A stretch of 64,000 nt of DNA from Stictocephala bisonia (taxonomy: Eukaryota; Arthropoda; Insecta; Hemiptera; Membracidae). Made by a program: the position numbers and the translations under genes. This document shows, in pieces, positions 23,988 through 36,237 of this stretch. The stretch covers positions 22,326-86,325 of the forward strand of contig JAQJVL010002680.1 of assembly GCA_035578905.1 (NCBI GenBank), written 5' to 3'. Under the pieces are notes generated by a model. The model was given only the letters and a program-made list of their open reading frames with translations, did not search any database and was not told where the DNA came from. Every line of letters begins with the position of its first letter. Within the stretch, counting starts at the first letter, position 1.

Positions 23988-24115
23988 TTATATTGGCACA
24001 ACTTCAACTGGGTCATTCTGGCTCTCTGAGGGGAATCCCAGGCTCTGCACGGTCCCTGTGGCCTGTACTTCACACTCCACAGACGACCACTGGTCCGTCA
24101 GCATCATGTACTGGA
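23988..24115 (-). other. Candidate orphan exon
   Basis: On the minus strand a segment of balanced composition follows GTAATTCAG and reads 42 codons (VQYMMLTDQWSSVECE... to SQNDPVEVVPI) before TAA at 23,990-23,988. The residue mix looks protein-like, but the acceptor lacks a pyrimidine tract and no partner exon was found. It may be a pseudogene piece or a mobile-element fragment. Confidence 0.2.
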
Positions 24116-24571
24116 CTGAATTACTGTTCACGTACTCTTTACTTTTTTACTTAATTTAAATACATACGAGACTTTTATTTTGAACCAAAAAGGGCCCCAA
24201 GAAAAACTGACATAGCCTACACTTTGTGATAAAAAAATTTTTGGTGTCTATAGTACAATGTTAAAGGTTTCATTTTTGACAGAAGTAGGTTAATATTGTG
24301 ATTTAATATACATGAATATATACATTTACATTTTTTTTAAATAGACTCCTTGACTGGTGAAAGTGATAAATTAAATTAGGTGAAGAATCATATTTACTCT
24401 TATAACTTTAAAGCACTTCAAAGGTTGTTTAGATAATTCATAATTTACAACAATACAAAAGGAAAGTGGTTTCATACGTATCTCCGTGCTCCCAAACCAA
24501 CAATGCCTAAACAAAAATCTATAAGTATATTTATCTCATTATACATCATATGCACTATATATATATATACG

Positions 24572-24720
24572 AACCAGTGGCCTTGAGGGTTCCGACATTA
24601 TTGCAAGATTGTCAAGCAAAATCGATCCCTGGTGGTGGCTTGGACCTAGGCACCCAGTTGAACATTCCAAGAAATTTAGTTCTAGATTCTATCGCTACTG
24701 TCGCTAGGAGTAGTAAAGAG
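24572..24720 (+). repeat. Probable tRNA-derived SINE, diverged
   Basis: The head AACCAGTGGCCTTGAGGG resembles the A-box region of the SINE at 39,309 (GAGCCAGTGGCCGAGAGG), and AAAATCGATCCC stands where the B box is expected. The overlapping 109-codon frame is explained by this element. Confidence 0.4.
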
Positions 24721-24959
24721 CCTGCCTCACTAACAAACAAACAATGTGTTCTCTTCCCTCCTCTCACCCTCATTCCTCCCACCAGCCCCACCCCGCAAAT
24801 TCTACAGAAGAACGTTACTCTCTCTTTTATAGTAAACTCTAGCAATGATGAAGTTATATATTATAAAATTACTATTTAAGCCAAACATAACTGTAAAAAT
24901 CTTAACTCGACATTTGAAAAATGTCTTTTGTAAAAAAAAAAAAAAAAAAAAAATGTCTA

Positions 24960-25735
24960 ATGTAACACTTTAAAAACATTTTTAGATTAACTCTAGACTA
25001 GGTTGGCTAGTTGTACCTTTTGTCCACTATAAGCTCAACATTCTAATTAAATTAATCACAGTTTCTTAATGAGTTACGTAACAAGGCCAAATTAGTCAAT
25101 TTAGGTAGCCATATATTCTTAAAGACATTTAATATAATTTTTTATCGCAACACATTTACTTATAACGAGACGAACAATTTTTATTCAAAATTCAATTTTG
25201 ATCGAACACTCAATTAAATAAGATCAAAGTTGAGCATGAAACCTCTTTTATTATTCCCCCCTCCACCGTATAGAGCTATGTGAGAGTTAAACCGTGTTCA
25301 ATTAATTAGTCAGTTTAATCCCTCCTTCACTTTAGAGATTCTGTGTTCTGCAAGATTGGGGCTCAAATTGAAACCTGAGATTAGTTTTCTTCTCATATTC
25401 CACACTTAGTATTAAATCATTTATATAATTTAGAACGTAAATAACTAGTAACTTGTTATATCATTATTTCATTCTCTTCAATTAAGTGGTATGACGCAGT
25501 TTTAGCTATAAATAACACGAAAACCTTAATTTAAATTAGTGCCATTGATTTTATTTTATACATCGAGATAGAAATCTCATCCAATGCTAAATATTTTGTC
25601 TCTAAATATCAGCTGTTTTGGGTCCAGTAGTGAAGCGCTCGTGCAGCTTCATGTAAATTTCAGGTAGTAAAAAACCTGAACTAATGGCAGAACTCAATGA
25701 CTAATCAAATTATTGGCATTAATGTTTCCATTACA

Positions 25736-25819
<84 letters not shown>

Positions 25820-26210
25820 AAGTAATTGACCAAGGTTAGTTATAATAATGATTAGAATTAAATATAAATTTATTTTTGTCTGCTAGCAGCCATTATGCGT
25901 AAAATTATAGTCAATTCTAAGGATCTCTGGTCGACGTTATTGGAGTATGCTAGGGATTCACTAACACACTAATTTTTTTTAAATTATGGAGGGGATAAAG
26001 TGAAACTCAACTTAAGAACCAACTACAGTGGTTTAACCTTAACAGTCAACAATAGTTTGCAATCAAGTTTTAAATTGCCTTAAAACAGTCATACAAATAA
26101 TATATAATATATCGTATGGTTTGTTGTCAGCTACCATTTGTTAATTTAAAAAAGCTGCGATGTATACTTTGCTAAATATCCAAAAGTCTTGATAGCATAT
26201 TAAATGGGTA
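24960..26210. other. Non-coding stretch with long (AT)n
   Basis: No gene seen. A homopolymer A run precedes it (24,931-24,953). A pure (AT)n tract of about 75 bp spans 25,738-25,815. Confidence 0.7.
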
Positions 26211-26214
26211 AAAA

Positions 26215-26480
26215 ATGTAAAGTGACCTCCTATCACAAAGATAAGTCCAATCCATCGAGCGATTTAAGACCTGCTTCACTGATTCTGTTTATGCTGGCTA
26301 ATCCATCCGTAAAATAGCACAGAGGGCACTATGTAATTATATGACTCATTATTTGGATAGACTCCCCACAATACCATGATTAATCTGGTGTCAATTCCCA
26401 TTTTTACTTTCAGTATTTGCATCTGCCAACGCCAGTTCGGAACCGATTCAAGAGTGTCCACTCCCTACGAGGGAGGTTCA
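26215..26480 (-). pseudogene. Jockey-like LINE, 3' end of ORF2 (second copy)
   Basis: It aligns with 22,395-22,640: minus-strand phrases CGES, FTDGLASINRISEAGL and KSLDGLDLSL before the stop. Frameshifts and stops are frequent and one zinc-motif Cys is lost. Older than the 22.4-kb copy by its divergence. Confidence 0.68.
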
Positions 26481-26589
26481 TCCCACCTACTAGTGCAGTC
26501 ATTGAAGCATTATTACTCCGATTTTTTTTACTGTGAACCGAATTGCATACAATTTTGGAATTAGGTTCATCTTACCCTTAAATTCAAAA

Positions 26590-28310
26590 GTGAAGATGAT
26601 TTGAACTCCGCGACCACCCTGGGGGTGGTTGCCTCCTCTTCTCGGGGGTGAATTTTATTTTTTCAAAATAACCTTGGATATCGATAGAAGGCCTAATTTT
26701 AAGGAAAAAATCCAATACTTTTTAAGTTATTGGCAATTGAAAATTCGCAATTTTTTCACGTTTTTCATCGGTTGTTTGCAAATATCTCCAAAAATATACG
26801 TTTTATTGAAAAATTTATAAAAAAAATTGTAGCAGGTAAAAAAATGAACAATTTGGTTTTTAATAAAGTATTCTAAGTGCAATATTAAGCTAGATATTAA
26901 AGATCAAAGCAGTTTTTTATTTTGTCTGAAATTTAATCGATGAGGTCAATGTCATCTAGCGGCGAGCAGAAGCATTTTAGGCATTCTAATAAAAAAGGGT
27001 TTTGTAGTGCTTGAAATGAGCTTTAAAATGAGCATTATTAAAAGTCTTTTGCACGTAAAATAAGTGAGCTGTGTTGCAAATAAGAGAAGCATCTAATGTT
27101 TTTTCTTTTAAATCAATGGGTTTCATAAGTGCCATTTCCACCAAAATTAAAATTAATCGTATTCCGCCTAGAATTAACTTTATTATGAAGAGTTTGATAG
27201 ATTGTATCAGTTTGGCTGCTTCAGGACACATATTTTTCAAAAAAGTCACGATTAAAAAAATTTAAAATTTTTAAAAACCACCTTTTTTTCATAATATCTC
27301 AAAAATGACGACAGATATGTATAAAAGTGTAGGGATAAAAAATTTAGGTATTTTTCTGAAAAAAAATTTGCGTTTTTTGTTTTTTTCTGTCAAACAACAA
27401 TTGACGGAGATACGATTGTTTAAAGAGCGCGTGGCAGCGCAATCACAGCCTCTCTTAAGCCCTTTAACCCTTCACCGTTTTAGAAAAAAGGTTTTTTACT
27501 ATATATTGCAATAAAGGATGTTGTAGCTCTCTTAATTACCTTTACAATGGTTTTTTATAAATTGTGATAGCATGAAAATTGAAGGAGTTATGGTCCAAAA
27601 ACTTATCACATTTTTTCTACTTAGTAACTGAAACTTTCGGAGTGTGAATATTTGGAGCAATGTGAAAGTACGCAGTATAATAGAGACCCAAAACTATTGT
27701 AATGTGTAATATACTATAATTCATACAATTTAATTAAGAAAATTAAAATTGACGTTACTTCACAGGGTAAAGAGGGTTTAAAAGCATCTTCAAAAGAATA
27801 CTTGTGATCACTGTTTTCATTAACCACAAACATAATACCCGTTAATAACTATTATTAATGTTATACAAATACTTTCAATGATAATATTATTAATGAGTAT
27901 ATTATATTAATGTTTGTTTAACGGTTGGTTAGGATTAAAAGGTAGCTCCATCGGCTTGTCCAATTAATCCAAACGACTATGGTCGTTTAGTTTTTATTTG
28001 GAAATGTATCAATAAAGAACAACTGTCAAGTATTGAAACAGCTGTTTATATTGAGCATAATAAATATAATTTTGTCTTGAATTATTACAGTTATATTACT
28101 TTTTTTAATAAAAAAACAGTTCTTTTGTCTGAAATTGTTCTATTTTTATTTAATTTGGCCAAATTTCAGTAATAATAATATAAAATAGTATTATTATAAG
28201 TATTTGTTAGTGTTTTAGTAATATTTATTAACCGGTTAAAGCCTAGTCGTTAATGAAAACAGTGATTTAAGAAAAGCAGTTACTGATTATTACTACATTC
28301 AGTATAACAG
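26590..28310. other. Non-coding, probably old mobile-element sequence
   Basis: A short hairpin ACCACCCTGGGGGTGGT sits at about 26,612-26,628, followed by AT-rich sequence with phrases such as CAAATATCTCCAAAAATA and ATATCTCAAAAATGACG that look like decayed insect repeats. Frames at 26,629, 26,986 and 27,071 show no domain. Confidence 0.4.
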
Positions 28311-28329
28311 ATGAACCAACTGATATGTC

Positions 28330-29280
28330 TGTGTGACGTCATTGACACCAAGATTTACTGCGCACCATGCGCGTGAACCCTACCGTATTATTCTAGTTAC
28401 CGTGGACTGCACTATACAGGTATTGACGCGTCGTTAGTAAGGAACTTATTACGTCCATCAAAACTGTTCCACGCTACGGCCCAGCTAGTATTGGGCGAAA
28501 AATTTGGTCTGCTCGACTGGAAAGCAGTACGTAGAGGTGGGTTTCGAGATTTTAAGAGACTATTCTGACGTGAGAGATTCTATGTAATAAGGAAAGTTCG
28601 TGGCATTCAAGATCTTATTGAACTATTTAAGTAGTGCCTCCTGACGTCTTGTCTCTCTCTGCAGGAGCCATATTGCACAGCACCGGGAGCCAAGAAAGTG
28701 GAGTTGCCATGAGAGTGCCACTATTTGCTCTCATGACCCTATTAAGTTGGACATCGATCGCTTTAGTTTGAACACTGTTAGTCTAACACTGAGCCATACG
28801 GGAGCACTATTTTCATCAGGTGAATAGACCAGTGACAAAGTAGTAGTACGCGGGCGTGTGCGTTGGCTTCCCAAGTTGTTCCACCAATATGATGTAATAC
28901 CGTACATTTACCCTATTTTTTTTTTAGCTGCTGTTTTTTGAAGATGGCTTTTAAAAGTCAACGATCGATCTAACGCTACTCCCAGGTACTGTGAATGATC
29001 ATTATGATGAAGTTTTACACCATTTAAAAGATGTTAAGTTTTCGATTAGCCAGTCTGTTACTAGCAGTCTACTTCGGTTTTTGATGGGTTAGGATTTAGC
29101 TTCCAGGTTCTAAAATATTCTTCGAGGGCTGCAAGGTCACTTGTGAGTGTTTCTTCAGTAGCTGTGAAGTCCTTGTGTAGGTAAGCTAAATCATTATCAT
29201 CTGCATATATAAATTTTCTAGACCGTGATTGGGATGTCAGCGGTTTACACGTTGATTCCCATGGGGACGACAACTAATGA
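28330..29280 (-). pseudogene. Jockey-like LINE reverse transcriptase fragment
   Basis: Minus-strand reading gives the RT active-site box RKFIYADDNDLAYLHKDF (about 29,230), TSDLAALEEYFRTWKLNPN.SKTEV, then YLGVALDRSLTFKSHLQKTA (about 28,970), a YS..EN.APVWL-type block, a P.LSWLPV-like block near 28,720 and degenerate thumb sequence to about 28,330. YADD is intact but stops and frameshifts follow. 5'-truncated and dead. Confidence 0.82.
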
Positions 29281-29626
29281 AGTTAGTAAACAAATTAAAT
29301 TTTATAGTTTTCTACAAGTAAAAAAAATACAAATGGTAAGAGTTGACTATCAATGGTTATTGCCATGATTATTAAAATTTCACACAATCATAGATTAGTG
29401 AAACAATTGTAAGTAAACATTAATCAAAAATACATATACTTTATTATGGTACAATTTTAATAGCTGATTGACGAATAAAACAAAATAATGCAAAAAGGTG
29501 AAAAAGGTTAATTAGTCTTATGGAGAGCAAAAAAATTGACAGATGGCCATTCCAACAAAAGACTGATGTGCCTCATGATATATTGAAGTAACCACTGGCA
29601 CTGTATAACCGTAGTATAATATAAAC

Positions 29627-29855
29627 ACACAGTAGCGAAGCTCAGCCGTTTTACTTGCAACCAAGCGATGCTAGCGAACCTAGCGGTGAGGGAGCAAACA
29701 ACGGGCGCGGTAATCAGCTGTTGTAGCATACGTAATTGTTGTTTATGTCGAAAGTGGTGTTGAAAGACTATTAATATAAATCTGCGACACGACCACTACG
29801 AGCGCTAGCATCGAGCCGGTTGCATTTTTCTCAAGAGTAAGCTTCGCTACTGTGT
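29627..29855. mobile_element. Short MITE with 16-bp terminal inverted repeats
   Basis: ACACAGTAGCGAAGCT at 29,627-29,642 is matched exactly as its reverse complement at 29,840-29,855. The 229-bp interior is GC-richer than the flanks and has no coding capacity. A target duplication is not obvious. Confidence 0.7.
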
Positions 29856-30249
29856 ATAACTAATAAGTTTTTGAATGATGTCTTATTATTTACAAAATAA
29901 AATATTGATTTGTATAGACCGTACGTAGTATACAATATAATAGGACACAGTGCTATTAAAGCTAGGTAGCTAAATACCTATGAATAAACGACATTATCTT
30001 AAACCGTTATAAGAACCAGTTGTGTATAAACACTTGCCACTGAAGCAAGTGTTATTGAGGTTAGTCCTAAAGGTATCTAAATTGAAGTCGTTAAGGAAAG
30101 ACGAGGCTCTAAATCTCCGTTTAAGGGTTCAGTGATAGTCAAGGGTTAACCTTATTTACCACTGATGTATTATAGCATTACTCAGAGTGCAGATCTATAC
30201 AGATATAAACACAATGAGATCTATCGAAACTGCAGTAGTTATTTATTTA

Positions 30250-31655
30250 TTTATAAAATAGTCTTAGACATCTTATACGCTAAAAAAGCTAGGCAGATTA
30301 CTTGTCAAGCTACAACAAAGAAATAAAACAGTATAAAACAACAATAAATATATAACAAACATAGATGAGCAGCTAAAAATATGTACACCAAATAAGCAAC
30401 TTTTGCTACTGTTAAACCACCCGTCCCGATGTGGAATCCGGGTAGTCTGAGACACTGTAAAACCATTTTGAAATTAGATATTTTAATATTATCATCTTAT
30501 AATCATCCAGGACTTTTAACTCTACTGGTAAATGATTGTATAGTATTACACAGGCGTAAAAAGGCGAATTTTCGAGAAATATTGTTCGATGAATAGCAAA
30601 ATGGAAATGTTTCTAGTTTTATAGCAGTGTGTTAGAATATCTAGTATTATAGAAATGTTATAAAATCTCTCATAATTTAAATTGGATATAAAGATTAGAA
30701 TAAATAAGCTGATGGCAGAGGAAGAATCTCTAAATTTTGGAAAATGTTTCTGCAAGGTTCATTGTGAAGAGAGCCTGTCATTTGTCCGATTATTTTCTTT
30801 TGTATTAGAAAAACCTCAAATGATTCAGAAGAACCCCAGACTGACAGTCCATATGTAAGAAATGTACACATGCAAAATAAACTTGTTTTAGGGTGTTTAG
30901 ATCTGCAATAGTGGAGAGAGTTAAAATAGCGTAAAAAGCTTTGCTAAGCTTTTGGAGCAATTGATTAATATGCTGACGCTAAGTTAGGCTGTAATCCACT
31001 TCCAAACAAAGAAATGTCGTGGATGTGACAGTGTTGAAATTCGGTGACAGAAAGGATGCAGTGCAGTTAATACGGTTGATGTGGGAGTTTATAAAATATG
31101 ATTTGTTAATTTGGTTGATGTAAGAGTTTATAAAATATGATTTGTTAATACGGTTGATGAGGGAGTTTATAAAATATGACTTGTTAAAACGGTTGATGTG
31201 GGAATTTATAAAATATGAATTGTTAATACGGTTGATGTGCGAGTTTATAAAATATGACTTGTTGGGATTTAAATGAAGGCCATTTGCATTGAACCAGTTA
31301 TTTAAAAGAATTAATTGTACTGAGAGTTGTTTTGAAAGGAAGTTTAAATTTTTGTGTGAAACAATAAAAGAGGTGTCGTTAGCATAGAAAACCATCTACG
31401 ACAAGAAGTGACCTCAGGGAGATCATTTGCATAAATGAGGAAGAGAATTAGGGCCCAATATTGAGCCCTGAGGTACTCCTGAAGTCATTAATTGAAATTC
31501 ACTGCCTACTTCTGAATCAATCACAAACTTTTGTCGACGATTGTGCAAGTAAGAAGCAATCAAATCATGTTCCACTTCTCTTATGCCATGAGACCACAGT
31601 TTTCCAATCAGTACGTTGTGGTTCATACAGTCGAATGCCTTGTTAACCATTAATT
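30250..31655 (-). pseudogene. CR1/L2-like LINE reverse transcriptase, decayed
   Basis: Minus strand: KAFDCMNHNVLIGKLWSHGI (about 31,640), then SYLHNRRQKFVID and SGVPQGSILGP (RT palm, about 31,460), FYANDTSFIVSHKNL (active-site box with Asn for the first Asp, about 31,385), LLNNWFNANGLHLNPNK, a 39-bp tandem repeat, then TFLCLEVDYSLT, INQLLQKLSKAFYAI, TLKQVYFACVHFLH and the C-terminal block ending near 30,430. Several stops and frameshifts. It has the fragment order expected of a non-LTR ORF2 from the palm to the 3' end. Confidence 0.82.
31070..31268 (-). repeat. 39-bp tandem repeat inside the LINE RT, five units
   Basis: Units of 39 bp (13 codons, consensus KSYFINSHINRIN) repeat five times in frame between the NPNKS and TASFLSPNF blocks of the RT. 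The single ancestral unit is presumably the NKS..FI segment of the normal protein. Confidence 0.9.
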
Positions 31656-31659
31656 AGTT

Positions 31660-32370
31660 TAGGGAGATAAAAATACGAAAATAGTTATAAAAAGATTGAA
31701 TAACACTGATTCTATAATATTTTTGGTTTCAAATATTTACAAATTCGCTGAAATGGTTCATGTTCATATATAATACATTACAGAAAATAAATATGCTTGT
31801 GAGAAATTGATAATCCTTTTATTTATGACTGTTTTGTGGTAAAATATCTATTTAGTAAAATAGTGTGAGAACGCCAGAAATATGCACACAACATCCGTCA
31901 GCTGATTACATGACATAGTGGCAAATGAAATGGCATCAAGTAGCGCTCGGCCCAGGATCATTATCTCCTCTTATTATCATAGGCCCTTGTTGTGTTTTAT
32001 TTAAAGAGTGTTTTAAAAAAAATTGCTAAATCCGAAATAGGTTTGGTCCCAATTATTTCGGATTACCGGGGCTCGACTGTATTTTTTGAAATCCTCATAA
32101 GATGTGAAGCAGTTTTTTTTTTTTTTTTAACATAACTCCTCCACGCTATTGGATTAACTTTTATGATAGAGGTATCAAAGAATTCTCTCCTAGTTGCACA
32201 ATAAGGTCTTCATTATTCAATATTTTTACCTTTAAAGCCACTGGAAGTCCTCAAAGAATGTTTTTTATTCAGGTCATGGGCTTTCATAATGTTCAATAGG
32301 CTAAGTATACACATACCTTTGATATAGGCTAAGTAATAAAATTGGGTGTTAATTGTAATAAATAGGTTGC
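31660..32370. other. Non-coding stretch with a pogo/Tigger-like terminus
   Basis: No gene seen. At 32,030-32,082 the sequence ATTTCGGATTACCGGGGCTCG followed by ACTGTA resembles the terminal inverted repeat of a pogo/Tigger-type DNA transposon; the opposite end was not found, so this is a fragment. A poly-T run is at 32,113-32,129. Confidence 0.45.
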
Positions 32371-32379
32371 AAAGCAATT

Positions 32380-32645
32380 ATTGTGAATCCCAGCTTCATG
32401 CGCTAAAGGTTCTCAGTTCGATCCCAATCAGAGTCAATACATTTTGAGAAGGATCAGCTGATAATCACCGGCTGTTCATTTGTCATTGGGCTATTAATTA
32501 ATGACACTTTATAAGGAATAGTCGGCCTTAGTTTGTAACAATGACTACATTCACTCATCTACACTCATCACAATCATTCGAAATCCATATTCACCCATAT
32601 CTTGACGATCGGCGTCTTATGAATAAATAAATAAATAAATAAAAA
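32380..32645 (+). repeat. tRNA-derived SINE with (AATA)n tail
   Basis: A B-box-like AGTTCGATCCC (about 32,416) is followed by a body with AACAATGACTACATTCACTC and GGCGTCTTATG and an (AATA)n tail at 32,624-32,643. The body matches 50,640-50,790 on the opposite strand, which ends in an (ATT)n tail. Confidence 0.65.
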
Positions 32646-32659
32646 GCACATACAATTAT

Positions 32660-33630
32660 AAAATATCTGTTCACTATATTATTGGAGAAAACCCAGGTAG
32701 AAGGATGTTTGGAAGAGGATTAAGAAACATTTGGTGCTCTTCGAGAGCATGAAGAACAAACTATAAAGCTGATACTTAGAAGAGAATGAAAAATTCGGGT
32801 GGGAAGGAAGTGTATGTTAGAGATTACCTTGATCAGAAGATGGGAACAAGAGGGATTAAAGATGCACTACTAAGGCATCTTGATTCAGCCAGTCTATTTG
32901 GCAAAGGTATAGTCTAATGGAATATAAGTTTATATTATGATTTATTTATTTTATAAAGTCAATGATTACTTTTAAAGTTTTACATATTCAACCGCAAAAA
33001 TAAATTTTAAAACCAAATTAGATGACAAAAAACTTCCTATAGTCCATCAGAACACTGTCTAATTGGTCTGTCCTGAATTTCTGTTTTTCAGCTTCAAAAT
33101 GTTGACACGGTTTATATTATAGTCCGAACTTTAAATTGGAAATACAAGTTTTAAAATGTTCCTCTTATCTTCTGTAGTAATATTTAATTTAAAATAAATT
33201 AAAACTCTTCAACAAAATAAAAAATATAAATTTCTCCCCGGAATATTTTATTTAAAATAAAAAAAACCTAACTTAAAAACTTTTCTCAGAAATGGTATAA
33301 AATAAAATGATTTTTTTAATGTCTCAAAAAGTTAATATATTCTTTATGTATGATTCTTAATGTATTATTCTACGAATGAATGATTTTATAAATGAATGAT
33401 TCTGCCTCAGGAATCTACAAAACAACAAAATAACCAGTAGTTGTTTTGATTTATAAAATATCATTTTTATATAACTAAAATTTGACTTTTGACAACATTT
33501 ACCGAAATGACGCTAGAAGAGTGTCATTTAAAAGAAAAAGAAAAACTAAAAAATATTTACTAGGTTTTGGTGTGAACAGCTAAAAGGGAAGGGGACAAAA
33601 CGAACAATGGGATTCTAAAAGCTAAAAACA
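32660..33630. other. Non-coding stretch
   Basis: AT-rich with no feature I can name. Confidence 0.6.
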
Positions 33631-33644
33631 AAAGTCTAACTTAC

Positions 33645-33985
33645 GTTGCTACCAAAAACAGTCGAGTTTATCCAAAAGCACCACCCGACACGTAAACTGT
33701 ACGGCAAACAAACAAACACTCTCACTGCGCGGAACAGCACAACTTCTCAAAGCTTCCCGAGGGAAAATTGCCGAACTCCGAACTTAGCGGAAGGACGATT
33801 CAAAGAAGTGGTGAACTTAAATCAGCAAAAGGCGGTTGCGAAACAGGCCGAGAAAACCGTTGCATGAAGTATTTACGTGGGGCTCCCCTCTACGCGAACT
33901 TTGCCTAGAAACAAAAGGGATGAGAACCAATCAGGAAGTTTCGGGGAGGAAGCAAACGTAACAACGTCACCAAAACCTGTTAATT
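33645..33985 (-). promoter_or_regulatory. CpG-containing island: possible promoter and first exon
   Basis: This island is much richer in GC and CpG than its surroundings. Read on the minus strand it ends at GGTAGCAAC followed by GTAAGT (33,644-33,639), a consensus 5' splice site. That suggests a 5' untranslated first exon of a gene continuing to the left. The plus-strand frame of 73 codons (33,646-33,867) has an uneven residue mix and is probably its shadow. Confidence 0.28.
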
Positions 33986-33989
33986 GTAA

Positions 33990-35980
33990 AAAATATGTTG
34001 ATCTGGCTTGACAAGAAAATATTTTGTTGTAACAACTATTGGTATTTTATTTATAATAGATAAAATCTACTTTTTTATTTGAGGGGCTAGGGTTCTCATT
34101 TTTCATGATAAACTGCAAAATTGTGATTAACGTTTTATAAAGTTTGAACTGATTTTCTATTGCAAGTACTTTTTCAAATATTTACATTTTTATAAAACCA
34201 ATGTAACAAAACATTGTTACAACTCCACAAAGCCCTATAAAATATAATGTAATTCTGAAATTCATAACCTTAATAAGGTTGTGTAGTCTATAAAAATAAT
34301 AAAATTAGGGTTTGTCACATAAGCTAACATGGCATTTTAACTTAAATTAACGTAAAACATATCCATTTATTGCTCTTCTCAAAGTGGTGAAATGTGTGAC
34401 ATAACTGTACAATGTTTACACATATGAAGTAAAGCAAATTTTATAAAAATGTTCGTGGAACGGTTATAGATCAAATTGCATTAATTTTAGTTCGATAACA
34501 TGCGATTTAATCTAACTAAACTACCTTTTTATGATAATAAATGTAGCGCCTATTAGTGAAAGGACAGTCGCCTCCAATGATAAACTGTGGAACAGTTTTA
34601 TGGCCTGTGAAGAGATAATGAACTTGACTAGAGTTCAATGGAATCATTTAGCTGGTTTTTTAATTGTTCACTAAACTTAATTAGCTATCGTTTATTTTAA
34701 ATATCATATAAAATATGAATTATTGAGTAGACGTATTACAATTTGTTTGACTTTAGTTAGATATTACGTGAAGTACATGTAACAACACAGGCTATTTACC
34801 AAACTACACCGAGTATGTACAAAGAAGGACATGCAGATGACTAATTTTGCATTTCATGTTGAAGTCCAAGGAACATCAGTCCAGTTCGGTGTCATGTACA
34901 TGGCAACAAAACTAAATCCATGACAACATGAATGTATAATTTGAAAAATAACATTTAATGAAGGAGGATAATAGTAAATATACCAAATTTTCGTGAAAAT
35001 TAGCTATGATTAAATTTTATTAAAGAAAACTATGTGCCATTTAATACTTGTGACCCACTCTAAAGGTGAGCAAATTAATATAATTGTGTAAATATATATA
35101 TATATTTACATGCACACAACATTGTTACACTTTTGATTATTATTACGTTTTATTAAATAATACAAAACCAGTAATTGAAGGTAGGCGAATCTTTGATCAT
35201 GATTATAGTTCAGTTTAATTGAGTCCGTGTTCAAAATTGGAAATGCCTTTAACATTTATACCTAAAAATAACCTGGAAAAGCTTAATGATTATTTAATCT
35301 TACCCTCTCAATTGATTAAAACCTGAAGTTCGAATAATTGGAACATGAATAAAATTTCAGTATTAAACATGTAAACAGCCAAACAAGCGTATCATTCATG
35401 AGGTATTGATTTCAGAGGTAGCATTGAATAAATGTCTTCATGGTAGCAGAGCAATTGACATCATTGATTCTTTATACATTATTTTGTTATTAATTTTTAA
35501 CAGTAGACAATATGGTTTTTATCCATTATATCTGATGGTTTACGTAGACACTATTTGAATTTTCATATATACCAAAATGATGAAAATACTTTCCAATGCA
35601 ATCATGTCTGTTTTTAGATGAAAAGCTGCAAGAGGATTTTACTATAGGAAATTTTGGAATATCGTTCAAATCTTCAGGTTACTTTTTTTTAAATTTAATT
35701 TTGTTAGGTAATTTGGAAATAGGTTTTAGTGAACTATTTAATTTTTACTTCATAGGAAGGATTTTTATAGTTTTTACAGGGATCTGTCTCTTACTGATTG
35801 TTTATATAGTATTTAATATATAACTAATTCATATGTTTTTGTGTTAAAATAAGAAGGAACTCGCAGGAAAACAAAATTTATGTTGCTTACAACAATAGAT
35901 ATGTTGTTTACCTGAAAATATCTAAAATTATCACCTCATACAATACGTAAGTTAATAAAATAAAGAGTCACGTACGCTAC
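33990..35980. other. Non-coding stretch
   Basis: AT-rich. The 75-codon frame at 35,596-35,823 is Phe/Ile/Leu-rich with no recognisable start context or domain. Nothing else supported. Confidence 0.6.
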
Positions 35981-35984
35981 ATGA

Positions 35985-36237
35985 GTACAAGTAAATGTCA
36001 CACAACACAAATTTATTACAACATAAGCACAAACTGCACAAATATATTACAATACAAGTACAAAATGCACAAATATTATAGTGAACTATTTCGGTGAACC
36101 ACGCTTACCTTCCTCATACCAGAGGGATTCACAAAAGATTCTATAATATTTGTACATTTTGTACTTGTATTGTAATATATCTGTGCATTTTGTGCTTATG
36201 TTGTAATAAATTTGTGTTGTGTGACGTTTACTTGTAC
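35985..36237. repeat. Long hairpin with 97-bp inverted arms
   Basis: 35,985-36,081 and 36,141-36,237 are reverse complements with about four mismatches in 97 bp, separated by 59 bp. No transposase and no clear target duplication. A foldback MITE is the simplest reading; transcription would give a long near-perfect double-stranded RNA. Confidence 0.88.

Noticed and set aside
26986..27265. 87- and 64-codon frames on opposite strands
   Set aside because: Overlapping random frames in AT-rich decayed repeat DNA, no motifs.
28709..28771. A 20-codon plus-strand frame (MRVPLFALMTLL...) behind a pyrimidine-rich CTCTCTGCAG, looking like a signal-peptide exon
   Set aside because: It is antisense to the jockey RT pseudogene at 28,330-29,280, whose LSWLPV-like block lies on the other strand; TGA follows at once with no usable donor.
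33646..33867. 73-codon plus-strand frame in the CpG island
   Set aside because: Starts at a non-ATG codon, has no domain, and composition is explained by the island.
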